Numbered from the stretch's first letter, positions 25,530-34,557 are shown. The stretch is DNA of 39,536 nucleotides from Herminiimonas sp. (GCA_028292315.1 JAQGMO010000271.1:1-39536), one strand, 5' to 3'. Numbers and translations: made by a program. Notes: generated by a model not told the origin, from the sequence alone.

Positions 25530-26069
25530 ATGGCACTAGACTTTGATATCGGCCGTATTTTGCAGCAATATAGCGGTGCTAATCCGCATCAGCCACCGCC
25601 GCAAGTTGAACAGGACTTTGACCAGATTGCGCAGAATTCGCCGCGCGAACATCTGGCCGACGGATTGAGCGAGGCTTTCCGTTCAGATCAGACGCCTCCG
25701 TTTGGCAGCATGCTCGGTCAGCTTTTCGGACAGGGAGATACCCAACAGCGCACCGGTATGCTGAACCAGTTGCTGGGCGCTATCGGCCCATCCGTGATCG
25801 GATCGCTGCTTGGCAGCGGCGCCTTGGGCGGGCTGCTTAATCATGCAAACCGCACAGCGGGACAACAACAAGTACAACTGACGCCGGAAGAAGTGGAGCA
25901 GTTAAGCCCCGAGCAAGTTCAGGAACTCGCCACTCGCGCCGAGCAGGATAACCCTGGCATTATCGACCAGATGAGCCGTTTCTATGCCCAGAACCCCACC
26001 CTGGTAAAAACGCTTGGTGGGGCGGCGCTCGCTATTGCTTTGGGGAAAATGGCGCAACGGAACCGGTGA
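25530..26069 (+). CDS. Conserved hypothetical protein with Gly/Leu-rich core
   Basis: The 179-residue protein has a helical N-terminus, a Gly/Leu-rich centre (LLGAIGPSVIGSLLGSGALGGLL, residues about 80-103) recalling DUF937/YidB-like proteins, a QLTPEEVEQLSPEQVQELA segment and a C-terminal hydrophobic stretch (TLVKTLGGAALAIALGKMA) after FYAQNPTLV. No signal peptide is seen. CAAGGAG lies 6 nt before the ATG, so it is well translated. It converges with the reductase gene at 26149. Function is unknown. Confidence 0.8.
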   Translation: MALDFDIGRILQQYSGANPHQPPPQVEQDFDQIAQNSPREHLADGLSEAFRSDQTPPFGSMLGQLFGQGDTQQRTGMLNQLLGAIGPSVIGSLLGSGALGGLLNHANRTAGQQQVQLTPEEVEQLSPEQVQELATRAEQDNPGIIDQMSRFYAQNPTLVKTLGGAALAIALGKMAQRNR

Positions 26070-26148
26070 ATATAATTCCTTTCCGGAATAATTCAGTTAC
26101 ACCGCCTGTTCCACGATGAGACCGATGCGCGCATCATCGCGTCCGCCG

Positions 26149-27114
26149 CTACAAATCGAGTACCAGCAGCGCCGACTTTGACCGCGAGCAACAAGGCAGA
26201 AACTGGTCGTTCGCAGCCTGCTCTGCCGGCGTGAGGTACATGTCCTTGTGGTCGGGCTGGCCCGCAAGAACGCGGGTCAGGCAGGTGCCGCACACACCCT
26301 GCTCGCACGAAAGCGGCACATCAATGCCGGCCTCGGCGAGCGCCTGCGCCACGGTCTTGTCGGCCGGGACCACGATGACGCGGTCCGAACTCGCGAGCTT
26401 GACTTCAAAGCTGGCGTCACTGTCCGACTTCACGACCTGCGCAGAAAAGAATTCGAAGTGCAGTTGCGCCTCCGGCCAGCCTTGGGCGCGCGCGGTGCCG
26501 AGCACGGCGTCCATGAAACCCTGGGGCCCGCAGACATACAGGTGCGTGCCGGGCTCCGGCACAGCCAGCAATGATGGCAGATCGAGCTTCTGTTCGACCG
26601 CTCTGTCATCGAAGTGAAACTGTACCTTGTGCGCAAAAGACGACGACGTGATGCGGTCGTGGAATGCCGTACGTTCCTTCGATCGTGCGCAATAATGCAT
26701 CACGAAATCGGCACCGGCATTCGCGAGCCGCTCGGCCATGCAGAGGATCGGAGTCACGCCGATGCCGCCGGCCAGCAGCACATTGCGCCTGGCCTCGTGC
26801 GCAAGCGGAAAATGGTTCCTGGGCATGCTGATCTCCAGCACATCGCCTTCCTTGACCGCCTCGTGCATCGACTTCGAACCGCCGCGCGAGGCCGGATCCT
26901 TCAGCACGCCGATCAGATAGCGGTGGCTTTCCGTCGGATCATTGCATAGGGAGTATTGACGGGTCAGTCCGCCCGGCAGGTGCACATCGACATGGGATCC
27001 GGCCGAGAACGCGGGCAGCGGAGCATCGTTCACGTCAACCAGTTCAAACAGGCAGATGTCAAGCGCCTCGACAGTCTTGCGTGCAACACGCACGCGGAGG
27101 GTAGAAGTGTTCAT
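26149..27114 (-). CDS. Phthalate-dioxygenase/VanB-type oxidoreductase (FMN, NAD, 2Fe-2S)
   Basis: The 321-residue protein has an FMN-binding barrel with RQYSLCND (residues about 52-59), an NADH domain starting at LLAGGIGVTPI and ending near YVCGPQGFM, and a C-terminal plant-type [2Fe-2S] domain (CEQGVCGTC, then a last Cys in LPCCS). This is the class IA reductase of VanB, PDR and TsaB. It takes electrons from NADH to a Rieske oxygenase, most likely the VanA-type one at 29859. It is last in the minus-strand island, 30 bp after the IclR gene, so it is probably co-transcribed with the regulator. Confidence 0.93.
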   Translation of the reverse strand: MNTSTLRVRVARKTVEALDICLFELVDVNDAPLPAFSAGSHVDVHLPGGLTRQYSLCNDPTESHRYLIGVLKDPASRGGSKSMHEAVKEGDVLEISMPRNHFPLAHEARRNVLLAGGIGVTPILCMAERLANAGADFVMHYCARSKERTAFHDRITSSSFAHKVQFHFDDRAVEQKLDLPSLLAVPEPGTHLYVCGPQGFMDAVLGTARAQGWPEAQLHFEFFSAQVVKSDSDASFEVKLASSDRVIVVPADKTVAQALAEAGIDVPLSCEQGVCGTCLTRVLAGQPDHKDMYLTPAEQAANDQFLPCCSRSKSALLVLDL

Positions 27115-27144
27115 AAGATTTTAGCCTGGCAGGCTGTTGAATTT

Positions 27145-27918
27145 TTATCGGCTCTTGGGCTTGGCTGGGGCGCGCTTGGCCGGTGCCTGACTGCGCTCTG
27201 CGCGGTACAGCGTGCTCTCGAGATTCTTCGCATCCCCGCCGAGCGCGCGTGTCAATTCAAGCGCCGTGCGGAGCAGCGCGATCTCCGCCGTCGCGATACG
27301 CTCGGGAGTGAAACGGCTGGTCGGCCCGGTGACCGCGATGGCGCCTTCGATCCGGTCGCCGAAGCCAAATACAGGCGCCGCAATCCCGGTGAGGTCGCTC
27401 GTATATTCGCCATGGCTCACCGCGATGCATCTCTCGCGCACCTCGTCCAGACCCGGCGCCGACCGCAAATCGTCGGAGAAAGCGGAAAGAATCTTGCCGC
27501 CCGCTCCGCGGTCAAGCGGAAAGATGTCGCCGATCAAGGTATGTGCCCGAATTTGCTGCGGTGAGTTGGCACAATAAACGCACACGCGCGCATCACCGCG
27601 TCGAACATAAAAGTTCGCGTTCTCCGAGGTCGCATCCACAAGCTTTTTCAATGCGGCGCCGATGATGTCCGATACATGCAGCGAGCGCTGGTAGAGATTC
27701 GCCAGCCGCATCGCCATTGCGCCTACATGATAGTCGCCGTCATCGTTTTGTTGGATCAGCCCGGACTGCTGCAAGGACGACAGCAGCCGCAGCAAGGTGC
27801 TCTTGTAGAGACCGGTACGACGTGAAATCTCAGTCAGCGACAGACTGGGCGCTTCTTCGGTGAATGCACCGAATATTGCCAAGGCCCGGTCCAGTGTCGC
27901 GACGCCCTTTTCTTCCAT
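27145..27918 (-). CDS. IclR-family transcriptional regulator
   Basis: The 257-residue protein has an N-terminal winged helix (LDRALAIFGAF, LSLTEISRRTGLYKSTLLRLLSSL) and an IclR effector domain with FYVRRGDARVCVYC, RGAGGKILSAFSD, and the SHGEYTSDLTGIAAPVF segment. The Lys- and Pro-rich tail (AKRAPAKPKSR) is unusual. IclR proteins in this setting control aromatic catabolic operons with the substrate as ligand. ATG 27918 has AGAGGAAA well placed. It lies inside the island, downstream of the GMC gene and before the reductase gene, so it is the prime candidate to bind the element at 34513 and 39505. Confidence 0.92.
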   Translation of the reverse strand: MEEKGVATLDRALAIFGAFTEEAPSLSLTEISRRTGLYKSTLLRLLSSLQQSGLIQQNDDGDYHVGAMAMRLANLYQRSLHVSDIIGAALKKLVDATSENANFYVRRGDARVCVYCANSPQQIRAHTLIGDIFPLDRGAGGKILSAFSDDLRSAPGLDEVRERCIAVSHGEYTSDLTGIAAPVFGFGDRIEGAIAVTGPTSRFTPERIATAEIALLRTALELTRALGGDAKNLESTLYRAERSQAPAKRAPAKPKSR

Positions 27919-28059
27919 TGTGGGTTTTCCTCTAGAATCTATCCTGCGCATGCCGTGGTACGGCTTCGGCCTTTGACCGCGCGGCAATACCGTTGCGGCC
28001 CTACCGGCGCGATGTGGAATTGTATCAGCACTTCTGCCGGCAACCTGATTCGAAATCGA

Positions 28060-28078
28060 GGTGCGCCGGCGGCGCACC
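28060..28078 (-). terminator. Perfect hairpin between the GMC and IclR genes
   Basis: GGTGCGCC (28060-28067) pairs with GGCGCACC (28071-28078) around 3 nt. It lies 90 nt beyond the GMC stop in the 249-bp gap before iclR, where the operon would end. The downstream side on the minus strand has only TTTC, so termination is uncertain. Confidence 0.45.
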
Positions 28079-28167
28079 GGGCGTCCGGCAGCATTGCGCA
28101 TGGTCCACTTCCTTCCGGTGGTCGAATGCCGCATCCAGCCGTTCAGGCGTTGTCAGATTCGGCGGCC

Positions 28168-29856
28168 TCACCTTAATGCATTTTCCAATCCTGCCTGCAA
28201 GCTCGGCTGCAGCGATGACTGCGACCGCAACGGTGATTCGGCGGCGACCGCTTCTTTCCCGCGTATCAGATTGGCAGCCTTCTCGGCAATCATCAGCACG
28301 CAGGCGTTGATATGGGCCGAGACCAGGTCCGGCATCGCGGACGCATCCACCACGCGTAACCGTTCCACCCCACGGACGCGCAGCTCCGGATCGAGCACGG
28401 TGCCTGCGCCCGTGCCCATTGCACAAGTGCCGGCCGGATGGTGTGCCGTGACTGCCGTCTGACGCATCCATTGCTCGATTTCCTGCCGCGTGCGCAACTT
28501 CGGCTGCGGCGTCAATTGCGCACCGCGGAACGGGTCGAGCGGCGCTGCGGCGGCCAGGTCGCGGGCACGCTCGTAGCCGTCAAACAGCACCGCCAGATCG
28601 TCCGGATGTGAAAAGACGTTGAAGAAGATGCGCACCGGGTCCTGCGGGTTCGCCGAGCGCAATAATACCTCGCCGCGGCTTTGGGGGTGCAGCAGCGTCG
28701 GGCGAATACCGTAACCGTCCACGTAAGGCTTGCGCAGCAAGGGAAACCACAGGTGCGCCTTCATTGACGTACAGCGGAACATGAACTCGATGTCCGGCAC
28801 CTCAAGCTCCGGCCGCGTCTTGATGAAAGCGTGCATTGCACTCGGCGTTTTCGTAGCCGCGCCGGTGCCCAACGACCATGCCTTCACCATGTTGAGCGCC
28901 ATGCGGTCGAATCGCATCACATCATGGAACGGCCCTTTGCTTTTGCGCTCGAAGGACAACTGTACTGCGGGATGGTCTTGCAGGTTCTTGCCGACCGGGA
29001 GGTCGACGCGCGGCCGGATTCCCATCTCCTGCAGGTGACCGGCTGGACCGATGCCCGAAAGCATAAGCAGCTGTGGCGTGTTGAATGTGCCGGCGCAGAG
29101 GATCACCTCGGCATCAGCGCGCAGGCGCCGCCGTTCGCCGTTCCGCACGCAGTCGAGGCCGACTGCACGCAGGCCTTCGAAAACCAGGGCGGCGGCGTGC
29201 CATCCGGTCATCAGGCTGAGATTGGGCCGCTTCAGCGCCGGCCGCAGGTAAGCTACCGAAGCCGAGGACCGCTTGCCGTTATGCACCGCGTTCTGTCCGC
29301 GTCCGAAGCCATCAGGCTGCGCGCCGTTATAGTCGTCGGTGATCGGGTACCCCGCCAACCTGGCCGCTTCCATCCAGGCGTCGTTCAACGGATCGGTGTA
29401 TTTCGCCCATTGCACTCCGAGCATTCCGGAGCCGCTGCGAAACGCGTTCTCGCCGCCTTCCCAGCGCTCGCTGCGCTTGAAGTACGGCAGCACGTCGGCG
29501 TAGGACCAGCCGCGCGCGCCGTTGCGCGCCCAGCGGTCGTAATCGCCGTGATGACCGCGCGTATGGGCCATCATATTGACCGACGACGATCCGCCGAGCA
29601 CCTTGCCGCGCATGGCTTCGAGCCGCCGTCCGCCCAGCTCCCGCTCGGGCTCGCTGTGATAGCCCCAGTCGAACAGGCCATGCTCATGCATCTTGCCCAC
29701 GCCCAGCGGAATGTGAATCAGCGGATTGCGATCGTGCCCGCCCGCTTCCAGCAGCAGTACGCGGGTGTTCGGGTCTTCGGTCAGCCGGTTGGCCAGCACG
29801 CAACCCGCGGACCCGGCGCCGACAATAATGTAGTCGTAGGAGCTCCCGGCGGCCAC
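28168..29856 (-). CDS. GMC-family FAD alcohol dehydrogenase
   Basis: The 562-residue protein has the ADP-binding start DYIIVGAGSAGCVLANRL, the GMC signature GKVLGGSSSVN, the second signature GTFNTPQLLMLSGIGP, and the C-terminal catalytic His in HHPAGTCAMG, followed by SAMPDLVSAHINA. It belongs with choline- and polyethylene-glycol-type dehydrogenases, which oxidise primary alcohols to aldehydes. The start GTG 29856 is 2 nt after the VanA-type gene stop and has AAGGA 9 nt before it. With the ALDH of the same unit it could take a benzylic or side-chain alcohol to the acid. The C-terminal tail beyond the GMC domain is Ser/Gln-rich. Confidence 0.9.
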   Translation of the reverse strand: MAAGSSYDYIIVGAGSAGCVLANRLTEDPNTRVLLLEAGGHDRNPLIHIPLGVGKMHEHGLFDWGYHSEPERELGGRRLEAMRGKVLGGSSSVNMMAHTRGHHGDYDRWARNGARGWSYADVLPYFKRSERWEGGENAFRSGSGMLGVQWAKYTDPLNDAWMEAARLAGYPITDDYNGAQPDGFGRGQNAVHNGKRSSASVAYLRPALKRPNLSLMTGWHAAALVFEGLRAVGLDCVRNGERRRLRADAEVILCAGTFNTPQLLMLSGIGPAGHLQEMGIRPRVDLPVGKNLQDHPAVQLSFERKSKGPFHDVMRFDRMALNMVKAWSLGTGAATKTPSAMHAFIKTRPELEVPDIEFMFRCTSMKAHLWFPLLRKPYVDGYGIRPTLLHPQSRGEVLLRSANPQDPVRIFFNVFSHPDDLAVLFDGYERARDLAAAAPLDPFRGAQLTPQPKLRTRQEIEQWMRQTAVTAHHPAGTCAMGTGAGTVLDPELRVRGVERLRVVDASAMPDLVSAHINACVLMIAEKAANLIRGKEAVAAESPLRSQSSLQPSLQAGLENALR

Positions 29857-29858
29857 GA

Positions 29859-30947
29859 TCAGTCGTCCTTCAGCATGCGCTCGAGAATGCGCTTGCAACG
29901 CACGGGGCCCACATCGATCGACAGCAGGACCGGGTTGAGCACCTCGGTAGCTTCGTCGATGGTGCGCTGCTGCGCGGCGATCAGGGGCCCATCCTGCTGC
30001 TCGAATGCAAAGCGGCGCCGCTCGCCGATCTTTTCGTTGATCGCTTCGTTTTCCGACTCGAGCGTCTGGACGTTGAATCGCACCGCCGTGAAGTGGTAGG
30101 CCGTGGTCGATTCGGTTTCCGGCGTAAGCAGGTGCACACCCCAATAACCGCTGCCATCGGCCGGGTCCTGGCCTGGCAGGCAGACGGTCGCCTTCAGCAG
30201 CAGATAGCAGGGCGCATCCCAGCGGATCGAGTTGACGCGGTCGACAATGGTCGACGGGTGCGGCCAGTACAGCCGCTGGATGCCGACCAGCGGCACACTC
30301 TTGGCCGAGCGGCTGACCGTGACCGTGTCGCCTTGCTGTTCGACCTTGATCTCGGCCGTCGGGCTGTCGCCGAGTATGCCCTCGTGCAGGTAGATCGCAT
30401 GGCTCAGGTCAAGCAGGTTGTCCGACACCAGCTGGTAGTGCGCCCCGATCGTGATATGGTCAGGCTTGGTCATGTGCGCTTCGGGCGCCGTGTCGAGCAG
30501 GCTGAAGTCGGGAATCAGCGATGGATCGGGCGTCCTGGTTCCCATCCAGACCCACACGCAACGGTGCTTCTCGACCGCCGGATAACTCCTGACCTTCGCC
30601 GCCGGTGGAATCGCCTGCGAACCGTGCGGGTTATGGACGCAGGCGCCGCCGCTGTCAAACACGAGTCCATGGTACGGGCACTGAATTTGGTCGCCATCCT
30701 TCACCTTGCCGCGTGACAGCGGCGCAAAACGGTGCGGGCAACGGTCGGCCAACGCCACGATCGAGCCATCTTCCTTGCGCAGGAAGACCAGGGCCTCGTT
30801 GATGATCTTGCGCGGCACCAGCGTGGCTGGCGGCAAATCCTTTGCCCACATCGCCACATACCATGCGTTGGTGAGAAACGGCTGCGTGAAGTAGCCGGCG
30901 TTGCGGCTTTGCTGCGGATGGAATGTTATTTCTTGCACTGCGGACAT
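29859..30947 (-). CDS. VanA-type Rieske oxygenase (alpha subunit only)
   Basis: The 362-residue protein has the Rieske motif Cys70-x-His72 and Cys90-x2-His93 (CPH and CPYHG), then the mononuclear iron site Asp180, His183, His188 in NLLDLSHAIYLHEG. It resembles vanillate O-demethylase and toluenesulfonate methyl-monooxygenase alpha subunits, which need no beta subunit and use a VanB/TsaB-type reductase. The likely reaction is O-demethylation or hydroxylation of a methyl or methylene side chain. The Rieske, GMC and ALDH genes share one unit. AGGAG before the ATG lies 9 nt after the TctC gene stop. Confidence 0.91.
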   Translation of the reverse strand: MSAVQEITFHPQQSRNAGYFTQPFLTNAWYVAMWAKDLPPATLVPRKIINEALVFLRKEDGSIVALADRCPHRFAPLSRGKVKDGDQIQCPYHGLVFDSGGACVHNPHGSQAIPPAAKVRSYPAVEKHRCVWVWMGTRTPDPSLIPDFSLLDTAPEAHMTKPDHITIGAHYQLVSDNLLDLSHAIYLHEGILGDSPTAEIKVEQQGDTVTVSRSAKSVPLVGIQRLYWPHPSTIVDRVNSIRWDAPCYLLLKATVCLPGQDPADGSGYWGVHLLTPETESTTAYHFTAVRFNVQTLESENEAINEKIGERRRFAFEQQDGPLIAAQQRTIDEATEVLNPVLLSIDVGPVRCKRILERMLKDD

Positions 30948-30956
30948 GGGGCTCTC

Positions 30957-31961
30957 CTATTCCTTGTTGATGCCGAGCGCTGCGAATAGCGCCTTGTTTT
31001 GATCGTATTCAATGCGAATGCGCTTGTTGAACTGTTCGCTCGTCTCGAACCGGATGACGAAGCCGCGGGCCTGCATGCGCTCGCGCCAGGCGGGCGAATT
31101 GACCACCTTGCCGAGGTCGTCCTGCACCCTCTGCGTCACCGCTGGCGGCAGGCCGCCGGGCCCCATGATCCCCATCCAGATGCCGGTCTCGGCTGTGGGG
31201 AAACCAAGCTCGGCTATCGTCGGCACGTTCGGCAGCAACGGCGAACGCTCAGTGCTCCCGATCGCCAGCGGAATCAGCTTGCCCTCGCGGATGTGAGGAA
31301 GCGTGCTCGGCACCGTCTCCCACATCACGGGGATATGGCCGGCGAACATGTCGACCAGCGCCGGCGCACCGCCCTTGTACGGAATATGGTTCAGGCTGAT
31401 GCCGGCCGCGCGCTGCAGGCGCTCCATCGCGATGTGCAGCGTCGCGCCGATCCCGTTCGAAGCATAATTGATCTTGCCCGGGCTGGCTTTTGCCGCGGCA
31501 ATGAATTCGCCGAATGTCTTGACGTTGAATCCCGGGCTCGCAACCAGGATCATCGGAATGCTGCCGATGCCGGCGATCGGCTTCAGATCGGTCAGCGGAT
31601 CATAGGGGAGACGTTCGCGAACGAATGGCAGCACGACGACTGCGGTGTCGGTGGCCAGCAGCAGCGTCGAGCCGTCCGGCGTCGACCGCGCGACCGTATC
31701 GGCGGCGATGATCGACGCCGCGCCGGGCCGGTTGTCGGCGATCACTGACTGGCCCCATATATCCTGCAGGCCCTTGGCCAGTTCGCGCGTCATCGCGTCG
31801 GTCGGCCCGCCCGCGGAGAAACCGACCGTGATCTTCACCAGCCTGGGCGGGAACGGCTTTGCGGCTTGCGCCGCCGCAGGACCGGCCATGACAATCGATG
31901 CTGCGCACGCCAGGCCTGCGCAGATGCGGGCGAACGTGTTCACGCGATTAAGAATGTTCAT
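30957..31961 (-). CDS. TctC/Bug-family periplasmic solute-binding protein (second copy)
   Basis: The 334-residue protein has a signal peptide (ICAGLACAASIVMAGPAAAQA, cleavage near residue 32). The Bug fold follows: ITVGFSAGGPTDAMTRELAKG (ligand-binding loop), NRPGAASIIAADTVARSTPDG and GKINYASNGIGATLHIAME. Bug proteins bind carboxylates; TphC of terephthalate degraders is one. ATG 31961 has GGAG 8 nt upstream. It is 40 bp after the other Bug gene and 9 bp before the VanA-type gene. No tripartite permease gene (TctA/TctB) is in the window. Confidence 0.92.
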   Translation of the reverse strand: MNILNRVNTFARICAGLACAASIVMAGPAAAQAAKPFPPRLVKITVGFSAGGPTDAMTRELAKGLQDIWGQSVIADNRPGAASIIAADTVARSTPDGSTLLLATDTAVVVLPFVRERLPYDPLTDLKPIAGIGSIPMILVASPGFNVKTFGEFIAAAKASPGKINYASNGIGATLHIAMERLQRAAGISLNHIPYKGGAPALVDMFAGHIPVMWETVPSTLPHIREGKLIPLAIGSTERSPLLPNVPTIAELGFPTAETGIWMGIMGPGGLPPAVTQRVQDDLGKVVNSPAWRERMQARGFVIRFETSEQFNKRIRIEYDQNKALFAALGINKE

Positions 31962-32001
31962 TTCGTGTCTCCATTTTAGAATTTTCATTTTGCGTTTTCC
32001 G

Positions 32002-32970
32002 TCATTGTGGCTCAATACCGGCACGCTTGGCGATCGCGGTCCACTGCTCGGCAGAGTCTTCGATCATCTTGCCGAACTCCGCGGCACCCGACGACTTTGC
32101 GACGAAGCCGACGTCGAGGAACTTCTGTTTCGTTTCCGGCTTGGCGAGGAACACGGCGAGTTCGTTGGCGATCTTCTTTCGGATTTCCATTGGTGTGTTC
32201 GCCGGTGCCGTGATGCCGAACCAGAAGTCGGTATGAAAGTTGGGAAGGCCGCTTTCCGCCGCAGTCGGAATGCCCGGCGCGACTTGCGAACGTGCAGGCG
32301 CCGGAATGGCCAGCGCCTTGATCTTCCCACTCTCTATGAACGGCCGCGCCGCAAGCAGCGACGAGACGACCATCTGCACTTCGCCGGCGGCCAATGCGGT
32401 AAGCGCCGGCATTTCGCCGCGGTAGTTGACCTGTTGCGCCTTGAAGTCCATCGTGCCTGCGAGCTTTTCATAGACCATCAGCAGCACCCCGGCGCCGGCC
32501 CCATGAAACACTTTTTCCGGATTCTTCTTTGCATAAGCGGCGAATTGCGCCAGGTCGTCAACCGGTAAATCCTTGTTCGCCGATAGTACGTAGTCGCCCT
32601 TGGCCACCTGCGTCACCGGAACAAGGTCCTTGAGCGGATCGAATCCGGGGTTTTTCACGTACAGATTGATGGTCGACAGCGACTGCGACGTGAACAGCAA
32701 GGTAAGACCGTCGGGCGGCGCCTTGGCCACGAACCTCGAACCGATCGAGGTATTGGCGCCTGGCTTGTTCTCGATGACGACCGGCTGCTTCCATGCCGTT
32801 CGCAGATGCTCGGCGATAAGCCGGGCGATGACGTCGGCCGAACCGCCCGCCGCCAATCCGACCACCAGCCGGACCGGCTTGTCGGGATAGTTTGCATCGG
32901 CCATGGCTGGACCGGCGCACGCCAGCGTGGCGCCGAGGGCCACCGCGCACAACCGCTTAATCTGAATCAT
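32002..32970 (-). CDS. TctC/Bug-family periplasmic solute-binding protein (first copy)
   Basis: The 322-residue protein has a signal peptide (AVALGATLACAGPAMADA, cleavage near 25), then LVVGLAAGGSADVIARLIAEHL, NKPGANTSIGSRFVAKAPPDG and AAESGLPNFHTDFWFGITAPANTP, all typical of Bug receptors. It is distinct in sequence from the copy at 30957, so the pair is likely not a recent duplicate and may bind two ligands. The ATG is preceded by GGAG. A 9-bp purine-rich repeat array lies between it and the ALDH gene, and forms its 5' leader. Confidence 0.92.
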   Translation of the reverse strand: MIQIKRLCAVALGATLACAGPAMADANYPDKPVRLVVGLAAGGSADVIARLIAEHLRTAWKQPVVIENKPGANTSIGSRFVAKAPPDGLTLLFTSQSLSTINLYVKNPGFDPLKDLVPVTQVAKGDYVLSANKDLPVDDLAQFAAYAKKNPEKVFHGAGAGVLLMVYEKLAGTMDFKAQQVNYRGEMPALTALAAGEVQMVVSSLLAARPFIESGKIKALAIPAPARSQVAPGIPTAAESGLPNFHTDFWFGITAPANTPMEIRKKIANELAVFLAKPETKQKFLDVGFVAKSSGAAEFGKMIEDSAEQWTAIAKRAGIEPQ

Positions 32971-32983
32971 TTACTTGTCTCCG

Positions 32984-33019
32984 TTGTCTTGTTTGTCTTG
33001 TTTGTCTTTTTTGTCTTGT
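32984..33019. repeat. Four-copy 9-bp tandem repeat overlapping the ALDH stop codon
   Basis: On the plus strand the units are TTGTCTTGT (32984-32992), TTGTCTTGT (32993-33001), TTGTCTTTT (33002-33010) and TTGTCTTGT (33011-33019). In the mRNA they read ACAAGACAA. The last unit's final base is the third base of the ALDH stop codon (33019-33021), and the first lies 13 bp from the Bug start. The A-rich unstructured leader could help ribosome loading, or be a slippage site that alters spacing. Confidence 0.88.
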
Positions 33020-34479
33020 CAGGCGGATGCCACCATGATGTTGATCACTTTCTCCTCGGTGCAACTGAGGATCTCTTCGAGGCATTCCTCGCGGCCTACG
33101 CCGCTATTCTTCAAACCACCATACGGCACGCCGTGATAGTGCGCGCCGACGCCATTGACCCACACATAGCCGGCGTCGATTTTTTGCGCGACGCGCATGG
33201 CGCGATCGATATCACGCGTCCAGACCGCCGCGGTGAGGCCGAGATCGACGTCGTTGGCCATCTCGATTGCCTCCTGCTCGGTGCGAAAACGCAGCACCGA
33301 CATCACCGGCCCGAAGATCTCTTCGCGCGCAAGCCGCATCGACATGTCGACCCCGGCGAACACAGTGGGTTCGATCCAGAACCCGCGTTCGAACGCGGCG
33401 CCCCTGGGCCGCCGGCCGCCGGCCAGCAGTTTTGCGCCTTCCTTTTGGCCGAGTTCGATGTACGACATTACCTTGTCATATTGCGCTTTCGAATTGATCG
33501 GTCCCATTTTCGTCGCCGGATCGAGCGGATCGCCGACACGAATCTCCCGCACCCGAGCAAGAATGCGATCAAGGACAGCGTCGTGAATATCCTGGTGCAG
33601 CAGAATTCGGCTGGTCGAGCCGCAAGACTGGCCTTGCCATGTGAAGTTCATGCCATCGACCGCAGCCTGCGCGACCCGGTCCGGGTCGGCATCGGCAAAC
33701 GCCACCAGGGGGTTCTTGCCGCCGAGCTCGAGAGTGACGTGCTTGACCGCTGTTTCCGCCGCCGCCTTCTGGATCGCCATGCCCGCCGCGGCCGACCCGA
33801 TCAGTCCCAGCCGCTTGACGCGCGGATGGCGCACCAGGGCCTCGCCGGTCTCACGCCCGCCGGTTACGATACTCACGATGCCGGCCGGCAGTACCCTGGC
33901 ACAGATCTCCGCCAGCCGCGCCGCCGACAGCGGGCTCTGCTCGGACGGTTTGAGTACGATGGCATTGCCGGCGATGAGCGCCGGGCCGATACGCGAGGCG
34001 GCAAAGCCGAAAGGATGGTTGAAAGCGACGATGCGGCCGATGACCCCGTACGGGACACGCATCGTGAGGTGTATGCTGCCTGGGGTTGCCGGAATGGTCT
34101 GACCTTTAAGTTCGGACCCGAGGCCCGCGGCATAACGAATGCGATCGGCTGAACCGCGCACATCGCGCAACATCGCGCCGATCGTGTTGCCCGTGTCGAT
34201 CGCCTCCAGCCGGGCGATGCTTTCGGCTTCGGCCAGCACGGCGTCGGCAAGGCGGTTCAGGTAGGCCGCGCGCTGCGCCACCGTGAGCGCGGCCCATGCC
34301 GGCTGCGCCTTTTCGGCTGCGGCGACCGCACGATGCATGTCGGCCGCTGTCCCCATCGGCACGCGGCCGATCGGCTGCTCGCTGGCCGGGTTGATCGATT
34401 CGAGCCAGCCGCCGTCGATGCTTTCGACGAGTTGGCCATCGATCAGCATTAAGCCGGTCATGTAGTCGGGAGAGTTCAT
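33019..34479 (-). CDS. NAD(P)-dependent aldehyde dehydrogenase
   Basis: The 486-residue protein is a typical ALDH. It has PYGVIGRIVAFNHPF, the Glu251 motif VTLELGGKNP and the catalytic Cys286 in FTWQGQSCGSTSR, with the C-terminal VPYGGLKNSGVGRE. It should oxidise an aldehyde to its acid, fitting an aldehyde made by the GMC enzyme of the same unit. ATG 34479 has AAGGA 8 nt upstream; the longer frame to 34704 would run through the promoter. It is the first gene of the second catabolic unit. Confidence 0.93.
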   Translation of the reverse strand: MNSPDYMTGLMLIDGQLVESIDGGWLESINPASEQPIGRVPMGTAADMHRAVAAAEKAQPAWAALTVAQRAAYLNRLADAVLAEAESIARLEAIDTGNTIGAMLRDVRGSADRIRYAAGLGSELKGQTIPATPGSIHLTMRVPYGVIGRIVAFNHPFGFAASRIGPALIAGNAIVLKPSEQSPLSAARLAEICARVLPAGIVSIVTGGRETGEALVRHPRVKRLGLIGSAAAGMAIQKAAAETAVKHVTLELGGKNPLVAFADADPDRVAQAAVDGMNFTWQGQSCGSTSRILLHQDIHDAVLDRILARVREIRVGDPLDPATKMGPINSKAQYDKVMSYIELGQKEGAKLLAGGRRPRGAAFERGFWIEPTVFAGVDMSMRLAREEIFGPVMSVLRFRTEQEAIEMANDVDLGLTAAVWTRDIDRAMRVAQKIDAGYVWVNGVGAHYHGVPYGGLKNSGVGREECLEEILSCTEEKVINIMVASA

Positions 34480-34512
34480 GCAGGAGTTCCTTGGACAAAA
34501 CAAACTGGTATC

Positions 34513-34557
34513 AGAACGGCATACTAAAATAATAGACCAATGTTCTGTTTTTCGCAA
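34513..34557 (-). promoter_or_regulatory. ALDH-operon promoter with bipartite palindromic element
   Basis: On the minus strand TTGCGA (34552-34557) is followed after 17 bp by TATTAT (34529-34534), a good sigma-70 type promoter 34 bp from the ALDH start. Around the -10 lies AGAAC (34513-34517), 10 nt, AATAATAGA (34528-34536), 5 nt, GTTCT (34542-34546), whose ends are inverted repeats. The same element precedes the dioxygenase operon at 39505. A repressor or activator site overlapping the -10 is likely. Confidence 0.65.

Noticed and set aside
28831-30099. Long plus-strand open frames opposite the GMC, Rieske and dioxygenase genes (also near 32806-34152 and 38207-39475)
   Set aside because: Each mirrors a gene with complete catalytic motifs on the minus strand, has no ribosome site and has a composition typical of antisense frames.
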